Shown piece by piece: positions 1-9,557 of a stretch of DNA of 42,898 nt. The position numbers and the translations under genes were made by a program. The stretch is from an uncultured Clostridium sp. (GTDB lineage: Bacteria; Bacillota; Clostridia; TANB77; CAG-508). The notes under the pieces were generated by a model. The model saw only the letters and a list, made by a program, of their open reading frames with translations. It searched no databases and was not told the origin of the DNA. The stretch is from positions 1 through 42,898 of the forward strand of contig CAMMLJ010000015.1 in the NCBI GenBank assembly GCA_946497695.1, in the 5' to 3' direction. Position 1 is the stretch's first letter. Every line of letters starts with the position of its first letter.

Positions 1-53
1 ACATGACCCTTCGGGTATGAACCGAATGCTCTAGCCAACTGAGCTACTTCGCC
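1..53 (-). tRNA. tRNA-Met (CAU), 3' part cut off by the window edge
   Basis: Read on the minus strand from base 53: acceptor 5' arm GGCGAAG, D arm GCTC..GAGC, and an anticodon stem TTCGG/CCGAA closing a seven-base loop TTCATAC with anticodon CAT. The variable region begins, but the T arm and 3' acceptor lie outside the window. CAT could be elongator Met, initiator Met or tRNA-Ile2. The initiator's three G-C pairs in the anticodon stem are absent, so elongator Met is preferred; Ile2 cannot be excluded without the 3' half. Confidence 0.9.
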
Positions 54-72
54 ATTTGCTGTAACAGATATT

Positions 73-101
73 ATTATAATAGCATATCCTTTTTTTGTCA
101 A
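73..101 (-). promoter_or_regulatory. Promoter of tRNA-Met
   Basis: The minus strand carries a perfect TTGACA (complement of 96-101), a 17-base spacer and a perfect TATAAT (complement of 73-78). Transcription would start about 10 bases before the tRNA 5' end at 53. This is a consensus sigma-A promoter. Confidence 0.85.
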
Positions 102-247
102 TAGAAAAGCAAAAAAAAGATTTTGATTGTATTCTAGCAAAGGGTTATAAATAAAAATGACTAACAAAAGTTAGCCGAAATAATTAATATAATTTTAAAG
201 TGTCCTCTATAACATATGAAACGGGTAGCACATCATCGTTATCGATA

Positions 248-406
248 TTAATTTTCTGGGTCATTAAGTACAGAAATACTAGCTAAAGTATCACCTAATT
301 GTGTAAAAAATGCAGAGAGTATTTCAATTTCTTTTTGGGTTTTATCTTTAGCAATTGTACAAGCTAGTATAGAAATAAAAAGAACAAATTCACAAGAAGA
401 ATCCAT
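248..406 (-). CDS. Small conserved-looking protein, 52 aa (DUF6774-like)
   Basis: The minus-strand ORF starts with ATG at 406, nine bases after a perfect GGAGG, and ends in TAA at 248. The N-terminal half is hydrophobic with cysteines (C5, C16), followed by LSAFFTQLGDTLASIS. That LxxxFTQLGDTLxxI pattern resembles a widespread family of tiny clostridial proteins that I associate with DUF6774; the name is from memory and the function is unknown. It lies downstream of the DHH phosphoesterase gene on the same strand, separated by a hairpin that overlaps its ribosome site. It has no recognisable catalytic residues. Coding is supported by the strong ribosome site and the family-like motif. Confidence 0.65.
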   Translation of the reverse strand: MDSSCEFVLFISILACTIAKDKTQKEIEILSAFFTQLGDTLASISVLNDPEN

Positions 407-413
407 AAAAATA

Positions 414-452
414 AACCTCCTATTATATAATATGCATAAATATAAGGAGGTT
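414..452 (-). promoter_or_regulatory. Hairpin overlapping the ribosome site of the 52-aa gene
   Basis: An inverted repeat pairs AACCTCCTTATAT with its near-perfect complement around a short AT loop. On the minus strand the second arm contains the GGAGG of the next gene and is followed by TTTATTTTT, so it looks both like the terminator of the DHH gene and like a structure that could hide the ribosome site. Confidence 0.5.
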
Positions 453-459
453 CATATAA

Positions 460-1362
460 TTATAATAATTTTTTAATAATTTCTTTTCTAAGCCACACAT
501 CTGGAAGAATAGCTATATCGTTATTAAAAGTACAATTAAATGTTTGTTCTATGTTTGATTTAATAGTATTATCATTTGAGATAAGAAAACCTTTTACATC
601 TTTTAGAGAAATCAAATTCATAAGCCAAGGCTCTTTAAATGTTCTTAATGCTTCATGTACTAAATTAATATTATCAATAATATTTGATGCATCCCAAACT
701 ACTAATTGTGCAAAAACATGAGGAACTTTACCACCGGTATTGTCTAATTTAGTATCATTTAAGATAGCTGCTTTTAAATTATTTTTTATTGTTTGTTCAC
801 ATTCATTAAAATAAAATTCAGCATAATTAAAGTTAAGATTTGCAAGTTTTTCCAACTTTGTATATGCATTAATATCCCTAGAAGTTGTTGGTTTTGCTTT
901 AAAATTTAAAGTATTATCTAAAATTGCAGCCATTAATAACAAACAAATATCTTTATCCAATGAGTCTAATAAGTTTTCCTTTTCATATAATTCAAAAATA
1001 ATTGTAGCAACAGCTCCTATATTTTCAATTATTGTATTGACATTAAAAGTTGAATTCCAATAATTTTCAAATCCATAATGATGATCTATTATTTGAATAA
1101 TTCTATTCATATCCACTGATTTATCAAAAAAGTTTGGGTCTGATACATCTAAAATTATAAATTTGTCATCATTATTAAAATCTACATGTCTAGAAATTGT
1201 ATATTTATTATTTCTTAAACTTGATGTCACACTCTCATTAAGAGGAGAAGAGCTATATGCTATAGCATTTTTGCCTTTTAAATTTAAAAATTTTGCGTAT
1301 GCAATTATACTTGCATATGCATCAATATCAATATATCTAGAACCAGAAGTTACTATTATCAT
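460..1362 (-). CDS. DHH-family phosphoesterase, class II pyrophosphatase-like
   Basis: A 300-aa protein with the order of motifs seen in Mn-dependent inorganic pyrophosphatases (PpaC) and other DHH phosphoesterases: an N-terminal DxD (D12, D14, in IDIDAYASIIAYA), LDVSD with D72, IIDHH with D93-H94-H95, and AAILDNTLNFK with D149. In PpaC the first motif is GHxxPDTDA; here the His position is Ser8, so one metal ligand appears changed and pyrophosphatase activity should not be assumed. The C-terminal half would be the DHHA2-like substrate domain but is divergent. The start follows GGAGGTAATTTT. The gene is divergent from dnaE. The product is probably cytoplasmic, acting on a phosphoanhydride or phosphoester; the substrate is unknown. 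Confidence 0.75.
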   Translation of the reverse strand: MIIVTSGSRYIDIDAYASIIAYAKFLNLKGKNAIAYSSSPLNESVTSSLRNNKYTISRHVDFNNDDKFIILDVSDPNFFDKSVDMNRIIQIIDHHYGFENYWNSTFNVNTIIENIGAVATIIFELYEKENLLDSLDKDICLLLMAAILDNTLNFKAKPTTSRDINAYTKLEKLANLNFNYAEFYFNECEQTIKNNLKAAILNDTKLDNTGGKVPHVFAQLVVWDASNIIDNINLVHEALRTFKEPWLMNLISLKDVKGFLISNDNTIKSNIEQTFNCTFNNDIAILPDVWLRKEIIKKLL

Positions 1363-1429
1363 AAAATTACCTCCAATATGATATTTTAAAAAAGTATATC
1401 ATATAAAATAGAATTTACAAAATAAGCAA

Positions 1430-1458
1430 TTGTTAAATTAAGAAAAATGTGATAACAT
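1430..1458 (+). promoter_or_regulatory. Possible dnaE promoter
   Basis: TTGTTA (1430-1435), a 17-base spacer and TAACAT (1453-1458) lie just ahead of the dnaE ribosome site. Both hexamers are imperfect, so this is a weak prediction. Confidence 0.4.
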
Positions 1459-1483
1459 AACAAGGAAGATTGGAGGAAGAAAA

Positions 1484-4400
1484 ATGTCAGATTTTGTTCA
1501 TTTACATATACATAGTGAGTTTAGTTTATTAGATGGAGCAAATAGAATAAAAGATTTGCCTGTAAGAGCGAAAGAGCTTGGAATGAAAGCAATGGCAATA
1601 ACAGACCATGGTGTTATGTATGGTGTTATTGACTTTTATAAAGCATGTAAAAAAGAAGGTATTAAACCAATAATTGGTTGTGAAGTATATGTAGCATCTA
1701 GAACAAGATTTGATAAAGAACCTCAAGATAAGAGATATTATCATTTAATATTACTTGCAAAAAATAATAAGGGGTATCAAAATTTAAGTAAATTAGTTTC
1801 TTTAGGTTTTACAGAAGGGTATTACTATAAGCCACGTATAGACTTAGAAATACTAGAAAAATACCATGAAGGAATAATTTGTTTAAGTGGATGTTTAGCC
1901 GGAAGCGTAAGTCAAGCGATATTAAATGGAAGCATAGAAGAGGCAGAAAATGTTGCTAAATGGCACAAAAATGTATTTGGAGAAGACTATTATTTAGAGA
2001 TTCAAAATAATGGTGTAAAAGAACAAGTAATGGTTAATCAAAAGATAATTCAAATTGCCAGAAGATTAAATATTCCAATAGTAGCGACAAATGATGCGCA
2101 TTACCTAAAAAGAGAAGATGCATATAATCATGAAGTATTGCTTTGTATACAAACTGGAAAACGTATTACTGATGAAGACAGAATGAGATTTGAAACAGAT
2201 GAATTATATGTAAAATCTCCAGAAGAGATGTCAGAGTATTTTAAGAACTTTCCAGATGCTATAGAAAATACAGTGAAAATAGCAGAAAAATGTAATGTAG
2301 AATTTGAATTTGGACATACAATTCTTCCTAATTATGATGTACCAGAAGAATATGCTACACATTATGATTATTTTAAAAAATTATGTGATGATGGTATAAA
2401 GAAAAGATATGGAGAAAATCCATCTCAAGAAATTCTAGATAGAGCAGCATATGAACTTAAGATAATCTCACAAATGGGATATGTAGATTATTATTTAATA
2501 GTTTGGGATTATATAAATTATGCTAAATCTGTAGGTATACCAGTAGGACCAGGACGTGGATCTGGTGCAGGTTCTATTTTAGCATATGCAATAGGTATAA
2601 CAGATATAGACCCAATGAAATATAATCTACTTTTTGAAAGATTTTTGAATCCAGAAAGAATTAGTATGCCTGATTTTGACGTAGACTTTTGCTACGAAAG
2701 AAGAGGAGAAGTAATAGATTATGTAGAAAGAAAATATGGTAAAGACCATGTTTCACAGATTATTACTTTTGGAACAATGTCTGCTAGAATGGTAATTCGT
2801 GATGTTGGAAGAGCATTAGATATGCCATATGCAGAATGTGATAAATTAGCAAAAATGATACCAAACGAATTACATATTACAATAAAAAAAGCAATGGAGC
2901 AAAATAAAGAATTACGAGATTTATACGAGCAAGATGATGAAATTCATAAAATGCTAGACATTGCAATGGCATTAGAAGGAATGCCAAGACAGGCTTCTAC
3001 ACATGCCTGTGGTATAGTTATAACAAAAGAGCCAGTAGATACATATGTGCCTTTGTATGTAAGAGATGGACAGATATCAACACAATTTATAATGACAACT
3101 TTGGAAGAGTTAGGACTTCTAAAAATGGACTTTTTAGGACTTAGAACACTTACAGTTATACAAGATGCTATAAATTTAGTAAAAGAAAATAGATTAGTTG
3201 ATGTCGAGTTTGATAAAGATATGAATGATCCTAAAGTATATAAATTATGGCAAAATGGTGAGTCTGTAGGAATATTCCAATTCGAAAGTCAAGGTATGAC
3301 AAACTTTATGAAAGAATTAAAACCAGACTGTTTGGAAGATATTATAGCTGGAGTTTCTTTATACAGACCTGGACCAATGGACCAAATACCAAGATATATT
3401 AAGAATAAAAAAGATCCAGAACATGCAGAATATACACATCCATCATTAATACCAATTCTTAAAGTTACATATGGCTGTATGGTTTACCAAGAACAAGTTA
3501 TGCAAATAGTTCGTGACTTAGCAGGTTACTCATTAGGTAGAGCTGATCTAGTAAGACGTGCTATGGGTAAGAAAAAGCTAGATGTAATGGCAAAAGAAAG
3601 AGAATATTTTATACATGGTCAAACAGACGAGGAAGGAAATGTAGTAATTAAAGGTTGTATTAGAAATGGTATAGATGAGGCATCTGCTAACAAAATATTT
3701 GATGAAATGGCAGAGTTTGCAAAATACGCATTCAACAAGAGTCATGCTGCTGCATATGCGGTAGTATCATATAGAACAGCGTATTTAAAGGCATATTATC
3801 CAGAAGAATTTATGGCTGCTACCCTAAATAGCTTTTTAGGAAATTTAGATAAAATTCCTATGTATATTGATGAATGTAAGAGATTAAAAATAGATATTTT
3901 AAAACCAGATATTAATAAAAGTTTTACTAAATTTACAGTTGATAATGGAAAAATAAGATTTGGTTTGGGTAGTGTTAAAAATGTTGGAATTGCAGCAGTA
4001 AATGCAATAGTAAAAGAAAGAGAAGAAAATGGTGCTTACGAAAGTGTCACAGATTTTTGTGAGAGAATGAGAAACGAAGCAGTAAATAAGAAGTGTATAG
4101 AAAGTTTAATTAGAGCAGGAGCCTTTGATCAATTTGAGCAAACAAGAGCAACTTTACTTGCATCATTTGAAAACATATTAGATACAATTCAAGATACAAA
4201 TAGAAAAAGCTTTGCAGGTCAAGTTACAATGTTTGATTTAGCTGCGCCAGAAGATAATGTGAATGAGCTTAAATATACATTTAATGAGCAAAAAGAATTT
4301 TCAGAGAAAGATTTGCTTTCTATGGAAAAAGAGATGCTTGGAATATATATTTCTGGTCATCCATTAGAAAAACTAAGAACTCAAATAGAAAATGAAACTA

Positions 4401-4966
4401 ATATTAATTCGATGAAACTTAAGGAATTTGCAAATCTACAATCTACTGTGTTAGATGAGGGAGAATTTATAGCAAGAAAAAATGAATTTAAAGATGGTCA
4501 ATTTGTAAAATATGCTGGAATTATTACAAGTGTAAAGAAAAAATACACAAAGAATAATACTATAATGGCATTTGTAACAGTTGAAGATTTATATGGTACA
4601 GTAGAAATTATAGTATTTGAAAATTGCTATCAAGAATCTTCTAAATATTTAGTAGAAGAAAGTATTGTTATGGTAGAAGGTAGATTAAGCATTAGGGAAG
4701 ATGATGAGCCTAAGATTGTTGCAAGAACCATAAAGCCATTCGGGGACAACAAACAAAAAATTCTTACAATTGATATAAATGGAATGGATGAACCACAGAA
4801 AGATAAATTAAGAGGCCTTATAAGATTCTTCCATGGAGAGAGAAATAATATGCCAGTTCAAATAATGGAAGATGGAGACTTAAAACCTTGTGGAGGAATA
4901 TATTTAACAGATGAGATATTAAAAGAATTTGAAGAAACTGTAGGTAAAGAAAGGATAGAGATATAG
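1484..4966 (+). CDS. dnaE: DNA polymerase III subunit alpha (DnaE)
   Basis: A 1160-aa replicative C-family polymerase, the same length as E. coli DnaE. The N-terminal PHP domain opens with HLHIHSEFSLLDG (residues 6-18). The palm carries PDFDVDF (396-402), whose two aspartates are catalytic, and a third aspartate in LLKMDFLGL (D549). A helix-hairpin-helix region (GLGSVKNVG, ~826) and an OB fold (~1005-1085) follow, the DnaE1 order rather than the PolC order, where the exonuclease is embedded. The start is set by GGAGGAAGAAAA before ATG. A T-tailed hairpin ends the unit at 5055. In Firmicutes, DnaE usually works beside PolC at the fork; no polC lies in this window. Confidence 0.97.
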   Translation: MSDFVHLHIHSEFSLLDGANRIKDLPVRAKELGMKAMAITDHGVMYGVIDFYKACKKEGIKPIIGCEVYVASRTRFDKEPQDKRYYHLILLAKNNKGYQNLSKLVSLGFTEGYYYKPRIDLEILEKYHEGIICLSGCLAGSVSQAILNGSIEEAENVAKWHKNVFGEDYYLEIQNNGVKEQVMVNQKIIQIARRLNIPIVATNDAHYLKREDAYNHEVLLCIQTGKRITDEDRMRFETDELYVKSPEEMSEYFKNFPDAIENTVKIAEKCNVEFEFGHTILPNYDVPEEYATHYDYFKKLCDDGIKKRYGENPSQEILDRAAYELKIISQMGYVDYYLIVWDYINYAKSVGIPVGPGRGSGAGSILAYAIGITDIDPMKYNLLFERFLNPERISMPDFDVDFCYERRGEVIDYVERKYGKDHVSQIITFGTMSARMVIRDVGRALDMPYAECDKLAKMIPNELHITIKKAMEQNKELRDLYEQDDEIHKMLDIAMALEGMPRQASTHACGIVITKEPVDTYVPLYVRDGQISTQFIMTTLEELGLLKMDFLGLRTLTVIQDAINLVKENRLVDVEFDKDMNDPKVYKLWQNGESVGIFQFESQGMTNFMKELKPDCLEDIIAGVSLYRPGPMDQIPRYIKNKKDPEHAEYTHPSLIPILKVTYGCMVYQEQVMQIVRDLAGYSLGRADLVRRAMGKKKLDVMAKEREYFIHGQTDEEGNVVIKGCIRNGIDEASANKIFDEMAEFAKYAFNKSHAAAYAVVSYRTAYLKAYYPEEFMAATLNSFLGNLDKIPMYIDECKRLKIDILKPDINKSFTKFTVDNGKIRFGLGSVKNVGIAAVNAIVKEREENGAYESVTDFCERMRNEAVNKKCIESLIRAGAFDQFEQTRATLLASFENILDTIQDTNRKSFAGQVTMFDLAAPEDNVNELKYTFNEQKEFSEKDLLSMEKEMLGIYISGHPLEKLRTQIENETNINSMKLKEFANLQSTVLDEGEFIARKNEFKDGQFVKYAGIITSVKKKYTKNNTIMAFVTVEDLYGTVEIIVFENCYQESSKYLVEESIVMVEGRLSIREDDEPKIVARTIKPFGDNKQKILTIDINGMDEPQKDKLRGLIRFFHGERNNMPVQIMEDGDLKPCGGIYLTDEILKEFEETVGKERIEI

Positions 4967-5010
4967 ATATATAAAGTCATAGGATTTGACTTTGCATAAA
5001 AGATATAAAT

Positions 5011-5055
5011 AAAAAGAAGGCGATATGAAAAAAGTACATATTTCCTTCTTTTTTT
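5011..5055 (+). terminator. Terminator after dnaE
   Basis: AAAAAGAAGG pairs with CCTTCTTTTT around a ~23-base loop and is followed by more T. It lies 45 bases after the dnaE stop. Confidence 0.6.
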
Positions 5056-5072
5056 ACTTGTTATATTTTGAT

Positions 5073-5101
5073 AGGGAAAAGAGGAACGTCCCCAAATCCC
5101 T
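5073..5101 (-). repeat. REP-like 29-base palindrome, copy 1
   Basis: On the minus strand it begins AGGGATTTGGGGACG and ends TCCCT, folding on itself. It shares length and its first 15 bases with copies at 13215-13243 and 30945-30973. It lies between dnaE and the end of the P-type ATPase gene. Confidence 0.8.
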
Positions 5102-5115
5102 GTTCAAAATACCAA

Positions 5116-7734
5116 TTATAACCATTCACCATATTTCTTAATATATCTATGTTTTGCAAATTGTGCAATTATACAATAAACAACTGGTGTTAAGAAAATT
5201 AATGCCATATATTTTAATGGAATTGCAACTAATCCAATTGCAGCTCCTAATGGAGTAAATGGAACTAAAATTGCAAGTAATGATACTATTATAGATGACA
5301 TATATACTGGTTTTGCTGCATTACTTTGTATAAATGGAACTTTAGCAGTTCTAATAATATGCAATCCAAATAAATTAGATATTATACCATAAGAGAACCA
5401 TATTGTTTGGAATAATGCTGCATCATTAGGTCCTAATTTAAATACAAACCATAACATAGCAAATACAATCAAATCAAAACATGAACTCAAAGGACCCATT
5501 GCAATCATAAATCTTTTAATTGCTTGCATACTCCATTTTCTAGGTTTCTTTAAAGCATCTGAGTCAACATTATCAAATGGTAAAGTCAATTGTCCAATAT
5601 CATATAAAAGACTTTGTACAAGTAATTGAATTGGAGTTATAGGGAAGAATGGTAACAAAATACTTGCAATCAATACAGATATAACTTCACCAAAGTTAAA
5701 GCTTACAGCAAGTTTAATATATTTTAATAAGTTAGAAAACGTTTTTCTTCCTTCTGTAACACCATCTAATAAAACATTTAAGTCTTTTTCAAGTAGAATA
5801 ATATCAGCAGTTTCTTTTGCAATATCAACAGCTGTATCTACAGAAACACCAACATCAGAATTAGTAAGAGAAGGGGTATCGTTAATACCATCTCCCATAT
5901 ATCCAACTACATTTCCACTAATTTTTAATAAACGAATAATTCTTGCTTTTTGAATAGGTGATAATTTAGCAAATACATTATGCTTTCTTCTTAATAATCT
6001 AATTACACCATTGTCAGGTAATTTATCAATCTCGCTACCAAGAATAATTTTATGAGTTTTTATTCCTACTTTTTTACAAATACAGCTTGTAACTTCTGCA
6101 TTGTCTCCTGTTAAAACTATAACTCTAATTCCAGCTTCGTTCATACGTTTTATTGCCATAGCTGCAGACTCTTTAGGTGGATCTAAGAAGCCAATGAATC
6201 CTGTAAGAATCATATTAGACTCATCACTTACATCAAAATTAGCTTTACCAGTAACATCTTTTTCACAAACAGCAATAACTCTTAAACCATCTTTATTTAA
6301 ATCTGTAGATATTTTTTTAATATTCTTTTTTATTTCTGGTGTAATATTAGAAATTTCGTCTTTATAAGATACTTTTGTGCAAATATTTAAAATTTCTTCT
6401 ACAGCACCTTTTGTAATCATTTTTAAATGACTTGATTTATCTGTAACTATAACAGATAGCATTCTTCTAGTGAAATCAAATGGAATCTCATCAACAACTG
6501 CATAGTCATCTTTTAAATGGTCTAAGCCATTTTCTAATGCGCGTGAAATAACTGCTTTATCTATATTTCCATCTAAGCCGGTTTGATGATAAGAGTTTAA
6601 AAATGCATCTTCTAATACTCCAATATCTTCATCCCCATGGATATCTAAGTATTTTTCTAGCACTATTTTATCTTCTGTTAAAGTTCCCGTTTTATCTGTA
6701 CAAAAGACATTCATAGAACCAAAACTTTCAACGGAATCTAGTTTTTTAACTATGGTTTTCTTTTTAGACATTCTTACAGCACCTTTAGATAAACAAGAAG
6801 AAAGAATTACAGGAAGTAGTAAAGGTGTAATTCCTATTGCTATTGCAACAGAAAAAGTAAAAGCTACTAGTAAATCATGTTTCCAAGCATTAACGATAAA
6901 TGTGAGTGGAATCATGAAAAGCATGAATTTAGTTAATAATTTACTTATATTTTCAATTCCTTTTTGGAATTCTGTCTTTGGTTTTCCAGATGTAATTGTA
7001 TGTGCAACTCTACCAAAATAAGTATCATCTGCAACTTTTACCACAACGCATTTGGCAGAACCACTCACGACATTTGTTCCCATAAAACATATATTGTCTA
7101 GATCAGTTATACTTTCTAATTCATCAATAGACTTTAATTCAGAATCTGGAACTTTTTTTATAGAGTCAGATTCACCAGTAATAGATGATTGTCCAACAAA
7201 TAAGTCTTTTGCTTCTAATACTCTTAAATCTGCAGGAACTAAATCCCCAGCAGATAGTGAAACAATATCACCTACAGTAAAGTCTTTAAAAGGAATTTTT
7301 TCTTTTTTGCCATTTCTTATTACAGAACCTTTTGTTTCTACCATTTCTTTTAATTTTTCGGCTGCTTTGTTAGAACGATATTCCTCAAAAAATTCAAGAA
7401 AAGTACTAATAAGAACCAAACAAATAATAACTATTATATTGGCAGGGTTTGGAATAGCAGGTAAAATAATATCTGTATAAATTAAAACTAATGCTATACC
7501 TAAAAGTATTGCGTTAAATGGACTAAATAAGCTTTCAAAAAAGTAATGATACCAACGCTTAGGTTTAGCACCACTTATTTGATTTGTGCCATATTTTTTT
7601 TGATTTTCAGCTACTTGTGAAGCTGTTAATCCAGCCATGTTTACCTTATATTTATTTATAAAGTCATTTTTATTAGTTAGTGCTATATCTCCATATTCTT
7701 TTTTTATATCAAATTCTTCAATCTTTTGTGACAT
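5116..7734 (-). CDS. mgtA: MgtA-type magnesium-translocating P-type ATPase
   Basis: An 872-aa P-type ATPase (P3B type). It has the N-terminal region GLTASQVAENQKKYG typical of cation ATPases, TGES in the actuator domain (~187), the phosphorylated aspartate D347 in CTDKTGTLTED and the hinge GDGINDTPSL (~614). The ten or so membrane spans end with the extended hydrophobic C-terminus of MgtA/MgtB proteins. The known family role is ATP-driven Mg2+ import. The start follows GGAGGAGGAAATTAAC. Only 66 bases separate it from the upstream glycosyltransferase gene, leaving no room for an M-box riboswitch, so control by Mg2+ at the leader is not seen. Substrate assignment rests on overall resemblance. 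Confidence 0.9.
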   Translation of the reverse strand: MSQKIEEFDIKKEYGDIALTNKNDFINKYKVNMAGLTASQVAENQKKYGTNQISGAKPKRWYHYFFESLFSPFNAILLGIALVLIYTDIILPAIPNPANIIVIICLVLISTFLEFFEEYRSNKAAEKLKEMVETKGSVIRNGKKEKIPFKDFTVGDIVSLSAGDLVPADLRVLEAKDLFVGQSSITGESDSIKKVPDSELKSIDELESITDLDNICFMGTNVVSGSAKCVVVKVADDTYFGRVAHTITSGKPKTEFQKGIENISKLLTKFMLFMIPLTFIVNAWKHDLLVAFTFSVAIAIGITPLLLPVILSSCLSKGAVRMSKKKTIVKKLDSVESFGSMNVFCTDKTGTLTEDKIVLEKYLDIHGDEDIGVLEDAFLNSYHQTGLDGNIDKAVISRALENGLDHLKDDYAVVDEIPFDFTRRMLSVIVTDKSSHLKMITKGAVEEILNICTKVSYKDEISNITPEIKKNIKKISTDLNKDGLRVIAVCEKDVTGKANFDVSDESNMILTGFIGFLDPPKESAAMAIKRMNEAGIRVIVLTGDNAEVTSCICKKVGIKTHKIILGSEIDKLPDNGVIRLLRRKHNVFAKLSPIQKARIIRLLKISGNVVGYMGDGINDTPSLTNSDVGVSVDTAVDIAKETADIILLEKDLNVLLDGVTEGRKTFSNLLKYIKLAVSFNFGEVISVLIASILLPFFPITPIQLLVQSLLYDIGQLTLPFDNVDSDALKKPRKWSMQAIKRFMIAMGPLSSCFDLIVFAMLWFVFKLGPNDAALFQTIWFSYGIISNLFGLHIIRTAKVPFIQSNAAKPVYMSSIIVSLLAILVPFTPLGAAIGLVAIPLKYMALIFLTPVVYCIIAQFAKHRYIKKYGEWL

Positions 7735-7800
7735 GTTAATTTCCTCCTCCTAAATAACTATGTAGCTGCAAACAAAATAAGTTTGTAGTTGGATGTTAAA

Positions 7801-8928
7801 TTATTTTTCTAAAAGTATTTTACAAATATCTCTAGTTGAATATTTCTTTGCAAGTAATTTTGCGTTAACTTTCATCTGTTTAAATTTTTCTGGATTATTA
7901 AGTAACGAGTGTAGAGTTTCATTAATATTCGTACTAGATTTTATCCATATTCCAACTCCTTTTTCTTCAAGAAATTCTGCATTTTGAAATTCTTGACCAG
8001 GAATTGGGTTAATAACAATAATAGGGAGTCCAGAAGCTAAGCTTTCTGATGTAGTAAGCCCACCAGGCTTAGTTACAACTAAATCTGAAACACTCATAAG
8101 TTCTGGAACACTATTAGTATATTCCATTATTTTTATGTCTTCTGACATGTTAGAATTTTCAGCAAGTTCTTGGAACTTATTTTTCATTTTTATATTTTTT
8201 CCAGAAATAGCTACAATTTGAATATTATCAAAATCATTTAGTAATGAACTCAAAACTTTTAATGTTTTTGTCTTTCCAAGGCCAAATTCGCCACCACCAA
8301 AAAATAAAATGGTTTTCTTGTTCTCTTTTAATCCAAATTGCTTTAAAATTTCTGCTCTATTAAAATTTAATAAAAATTTATTTGATAAAGGTATTCCTGT
8401 TGCAAATATTTTTTCTGCTGGAACTTTTTTCTTTATCAGATCTTCTTTCATTTTATTATGTGCAACAAAGAAATAATCAATACATTTTTTTCCTACTAAC
8501 CATTGGTCATGTGGGGCAAAATCAGTCATGATTGATGCTATTTTGCAATTTATTTTATTATGCTTTTTTAAATAACTACACATTTGGCTTGCAAAAGGAT
8601 GTGTAGAAATTATTAAATCTGGCATATATTCTTGTAATAATGTATTTAATTTTCTAGCAAGTATTTTATTAGATGTGCTTGTAAGTTCTGCTACTGGACC
8701 TTTCTGAGATGTGTAATAAATAGTTCCCCAAGCCCAAGGAGCTTTTTTTGCCATTTCCTTATATGCAGCAGTTGTTAGCTTTTCTAAACGTTTATTAACA
8801 TATTTCATACAGTCAATTATCTCTGTTTCTACATCTGGATAATTGTTTTTTATATAATCATTAATTGCATTTGCAGCAGACAAATGTCCACCACCATATG
8901 ATGCATAAAAAATTAAAACCTTTTTCAT
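7801..8928 (-). CDS. UgtP/MGDG synthase-like glycosyltransferase
   Basis: A 375-aa GT-B glycosyltransferase of family 28. The N-terminus has FYASYGGGHLSAANAI (~8-23), the glycine-rich loop of the MGDG_synth domain. The middle has DLIISTHPFASQM and ASIMTDFAPHDQW, and the C-terminal half has FFGGGEFGLGKT and TKPGGLTTSESLASGLP, the nucleotide-sugar binding site. Relatives add one or more sugars to diacylglycerol (UgtP/YpfP in Bacillus, plant MGDG synthase), giving membrane glycolipids and the lipoteichoic acid anchor. It acts at the inner face of the membrane. Some relatives use other acceptors, so the product is not fixed. It is divergent from sleB and upstream of mgtA on the same strand. Confidence 0.85.
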   Translation of the reverse strand: MKKVLIFYASYGGGHLSAANAINDYIKNNYPDVETEIIDCMKYVNKRLEKLTTAAYKEMAKKAPWAWGTIYYTSQKGPVAELTSTSNKILARKLNTLLQEYMPDLIISTHPFASQMCSYLKKHNKINCKIASIMTDFAPHDQWLVGKKCIDYFFVAHNKMKEDLIKKKVPAEKIFATGIPLSNKFLLNFNRAEILKQFGLKENKKTILFFGGGEFGLGKTKTLKVLSSLLNDFDNIQIVAISGKNIKMKNKFQELAENSNMSEDIKIMEYTNSVPELMSVSDLVVTKPGGLTTSESLASGLPIIVINPIPGQEFQNAEFLEEKGVGIWIKSSTNINETLHSLLNNPEKFKQMKVNAKLLAKKYSTRDICKILLEK

Positions 8929-9072
8929 TTTTTTCTCCTATAAAATTTAATTCCAAAAAAATTCTACCACAAACTATTAAAAAATAATAGAAAAACTTGA
9001 ATAAATTTGGAATTTTTACACAAAATATTTTAAAGAAAAATTTGGAGATGATGATAGATTGGAGGAAGTAAA

Positions 9073-9546
9073 TTGAAAAAGTATTATAAAATATTAGTTT
9101 TAATGATAACAGTTTTAATACTTATAGTTTTAATAAATGTTATATCAAAAGATGATTCTAGCAATGTTTATGCAGCTTCTAGCAGTTCAACATCTGATTT
9201 ACAATTAATGGCAAGAGCGATTAATGGGGAAGCAAGAGGAGAGCCATATGAAGGACAAGTAGCAGTTGGAGCTGTTATTTTAAATAGAGTTAAAAGTTCA
9301 AGTTTTCCAAATACAATAGCAGGAGTTATTTATGAGCCAGGAGCTTTTACAGCAGTAGCAGATGGACAGATTAATGTTCCTATTGCAGAAAATTCTACTG
9401 TGTATAAGGCTGCACGAGATGCATTAAATGGTTGGGACCCAACAGGTGGAGCAATATATTATTTTAATCCAGATACTGCAACAAATAAATGGATATGGTC
9501 AAGGCCACTTATAAAACAAATTGGAAAACACAGATTTTGTAAATAG
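9073..9546 (+). CDS. sleB: Spore cortex-lytic enzyme SleB-like hydrolase
   Basis: A 157-aa protein with a TTG start at 9073, set by GGAGG seven bases upstream. Residues ~6-24 are a hydrophobic export segment. Residues ~42-157 are the Hydrolase_2 (SleB catalytic) domain: MARAINGEARGE with the probable catalytic Glu53, VAVGAVILNRVKSSSFPNTI and GAIYYFNPDTA. The N-terminal peptidoglycan-binding domain of Bacillus SleB is absent, which is common in clostridial forms. The family are lytic transglycosylases that open muramic-lactam peptidoglycan of the spore cortex at germination. ypeB follows after 11 bases, the classical sleB-ypeB operon. Confidence 0.92.
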   Translation: MKKYYKILVLMITVLILIVLINVISKDDSSNVYAASSSSTSDLQLMARAINGEARGEPYEGQVAVGAVILNRVKSSSFPNTIAGVIYEPGAFTAVADGQINVPIAENSTVYKAARDALNGWDPTGGAIYYFNPDTATNKWIWSRPLIKQIGKHRFCK

Positions 9547-9557
9547 GAGGATATAAA

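Noticed and set aside
7735..7800. Mg2+-sensing M-box riboswitch ahead of the MgtA-type gene
   Set aside because: Only 66 bases are available, far too few, and no matching structure is visible.
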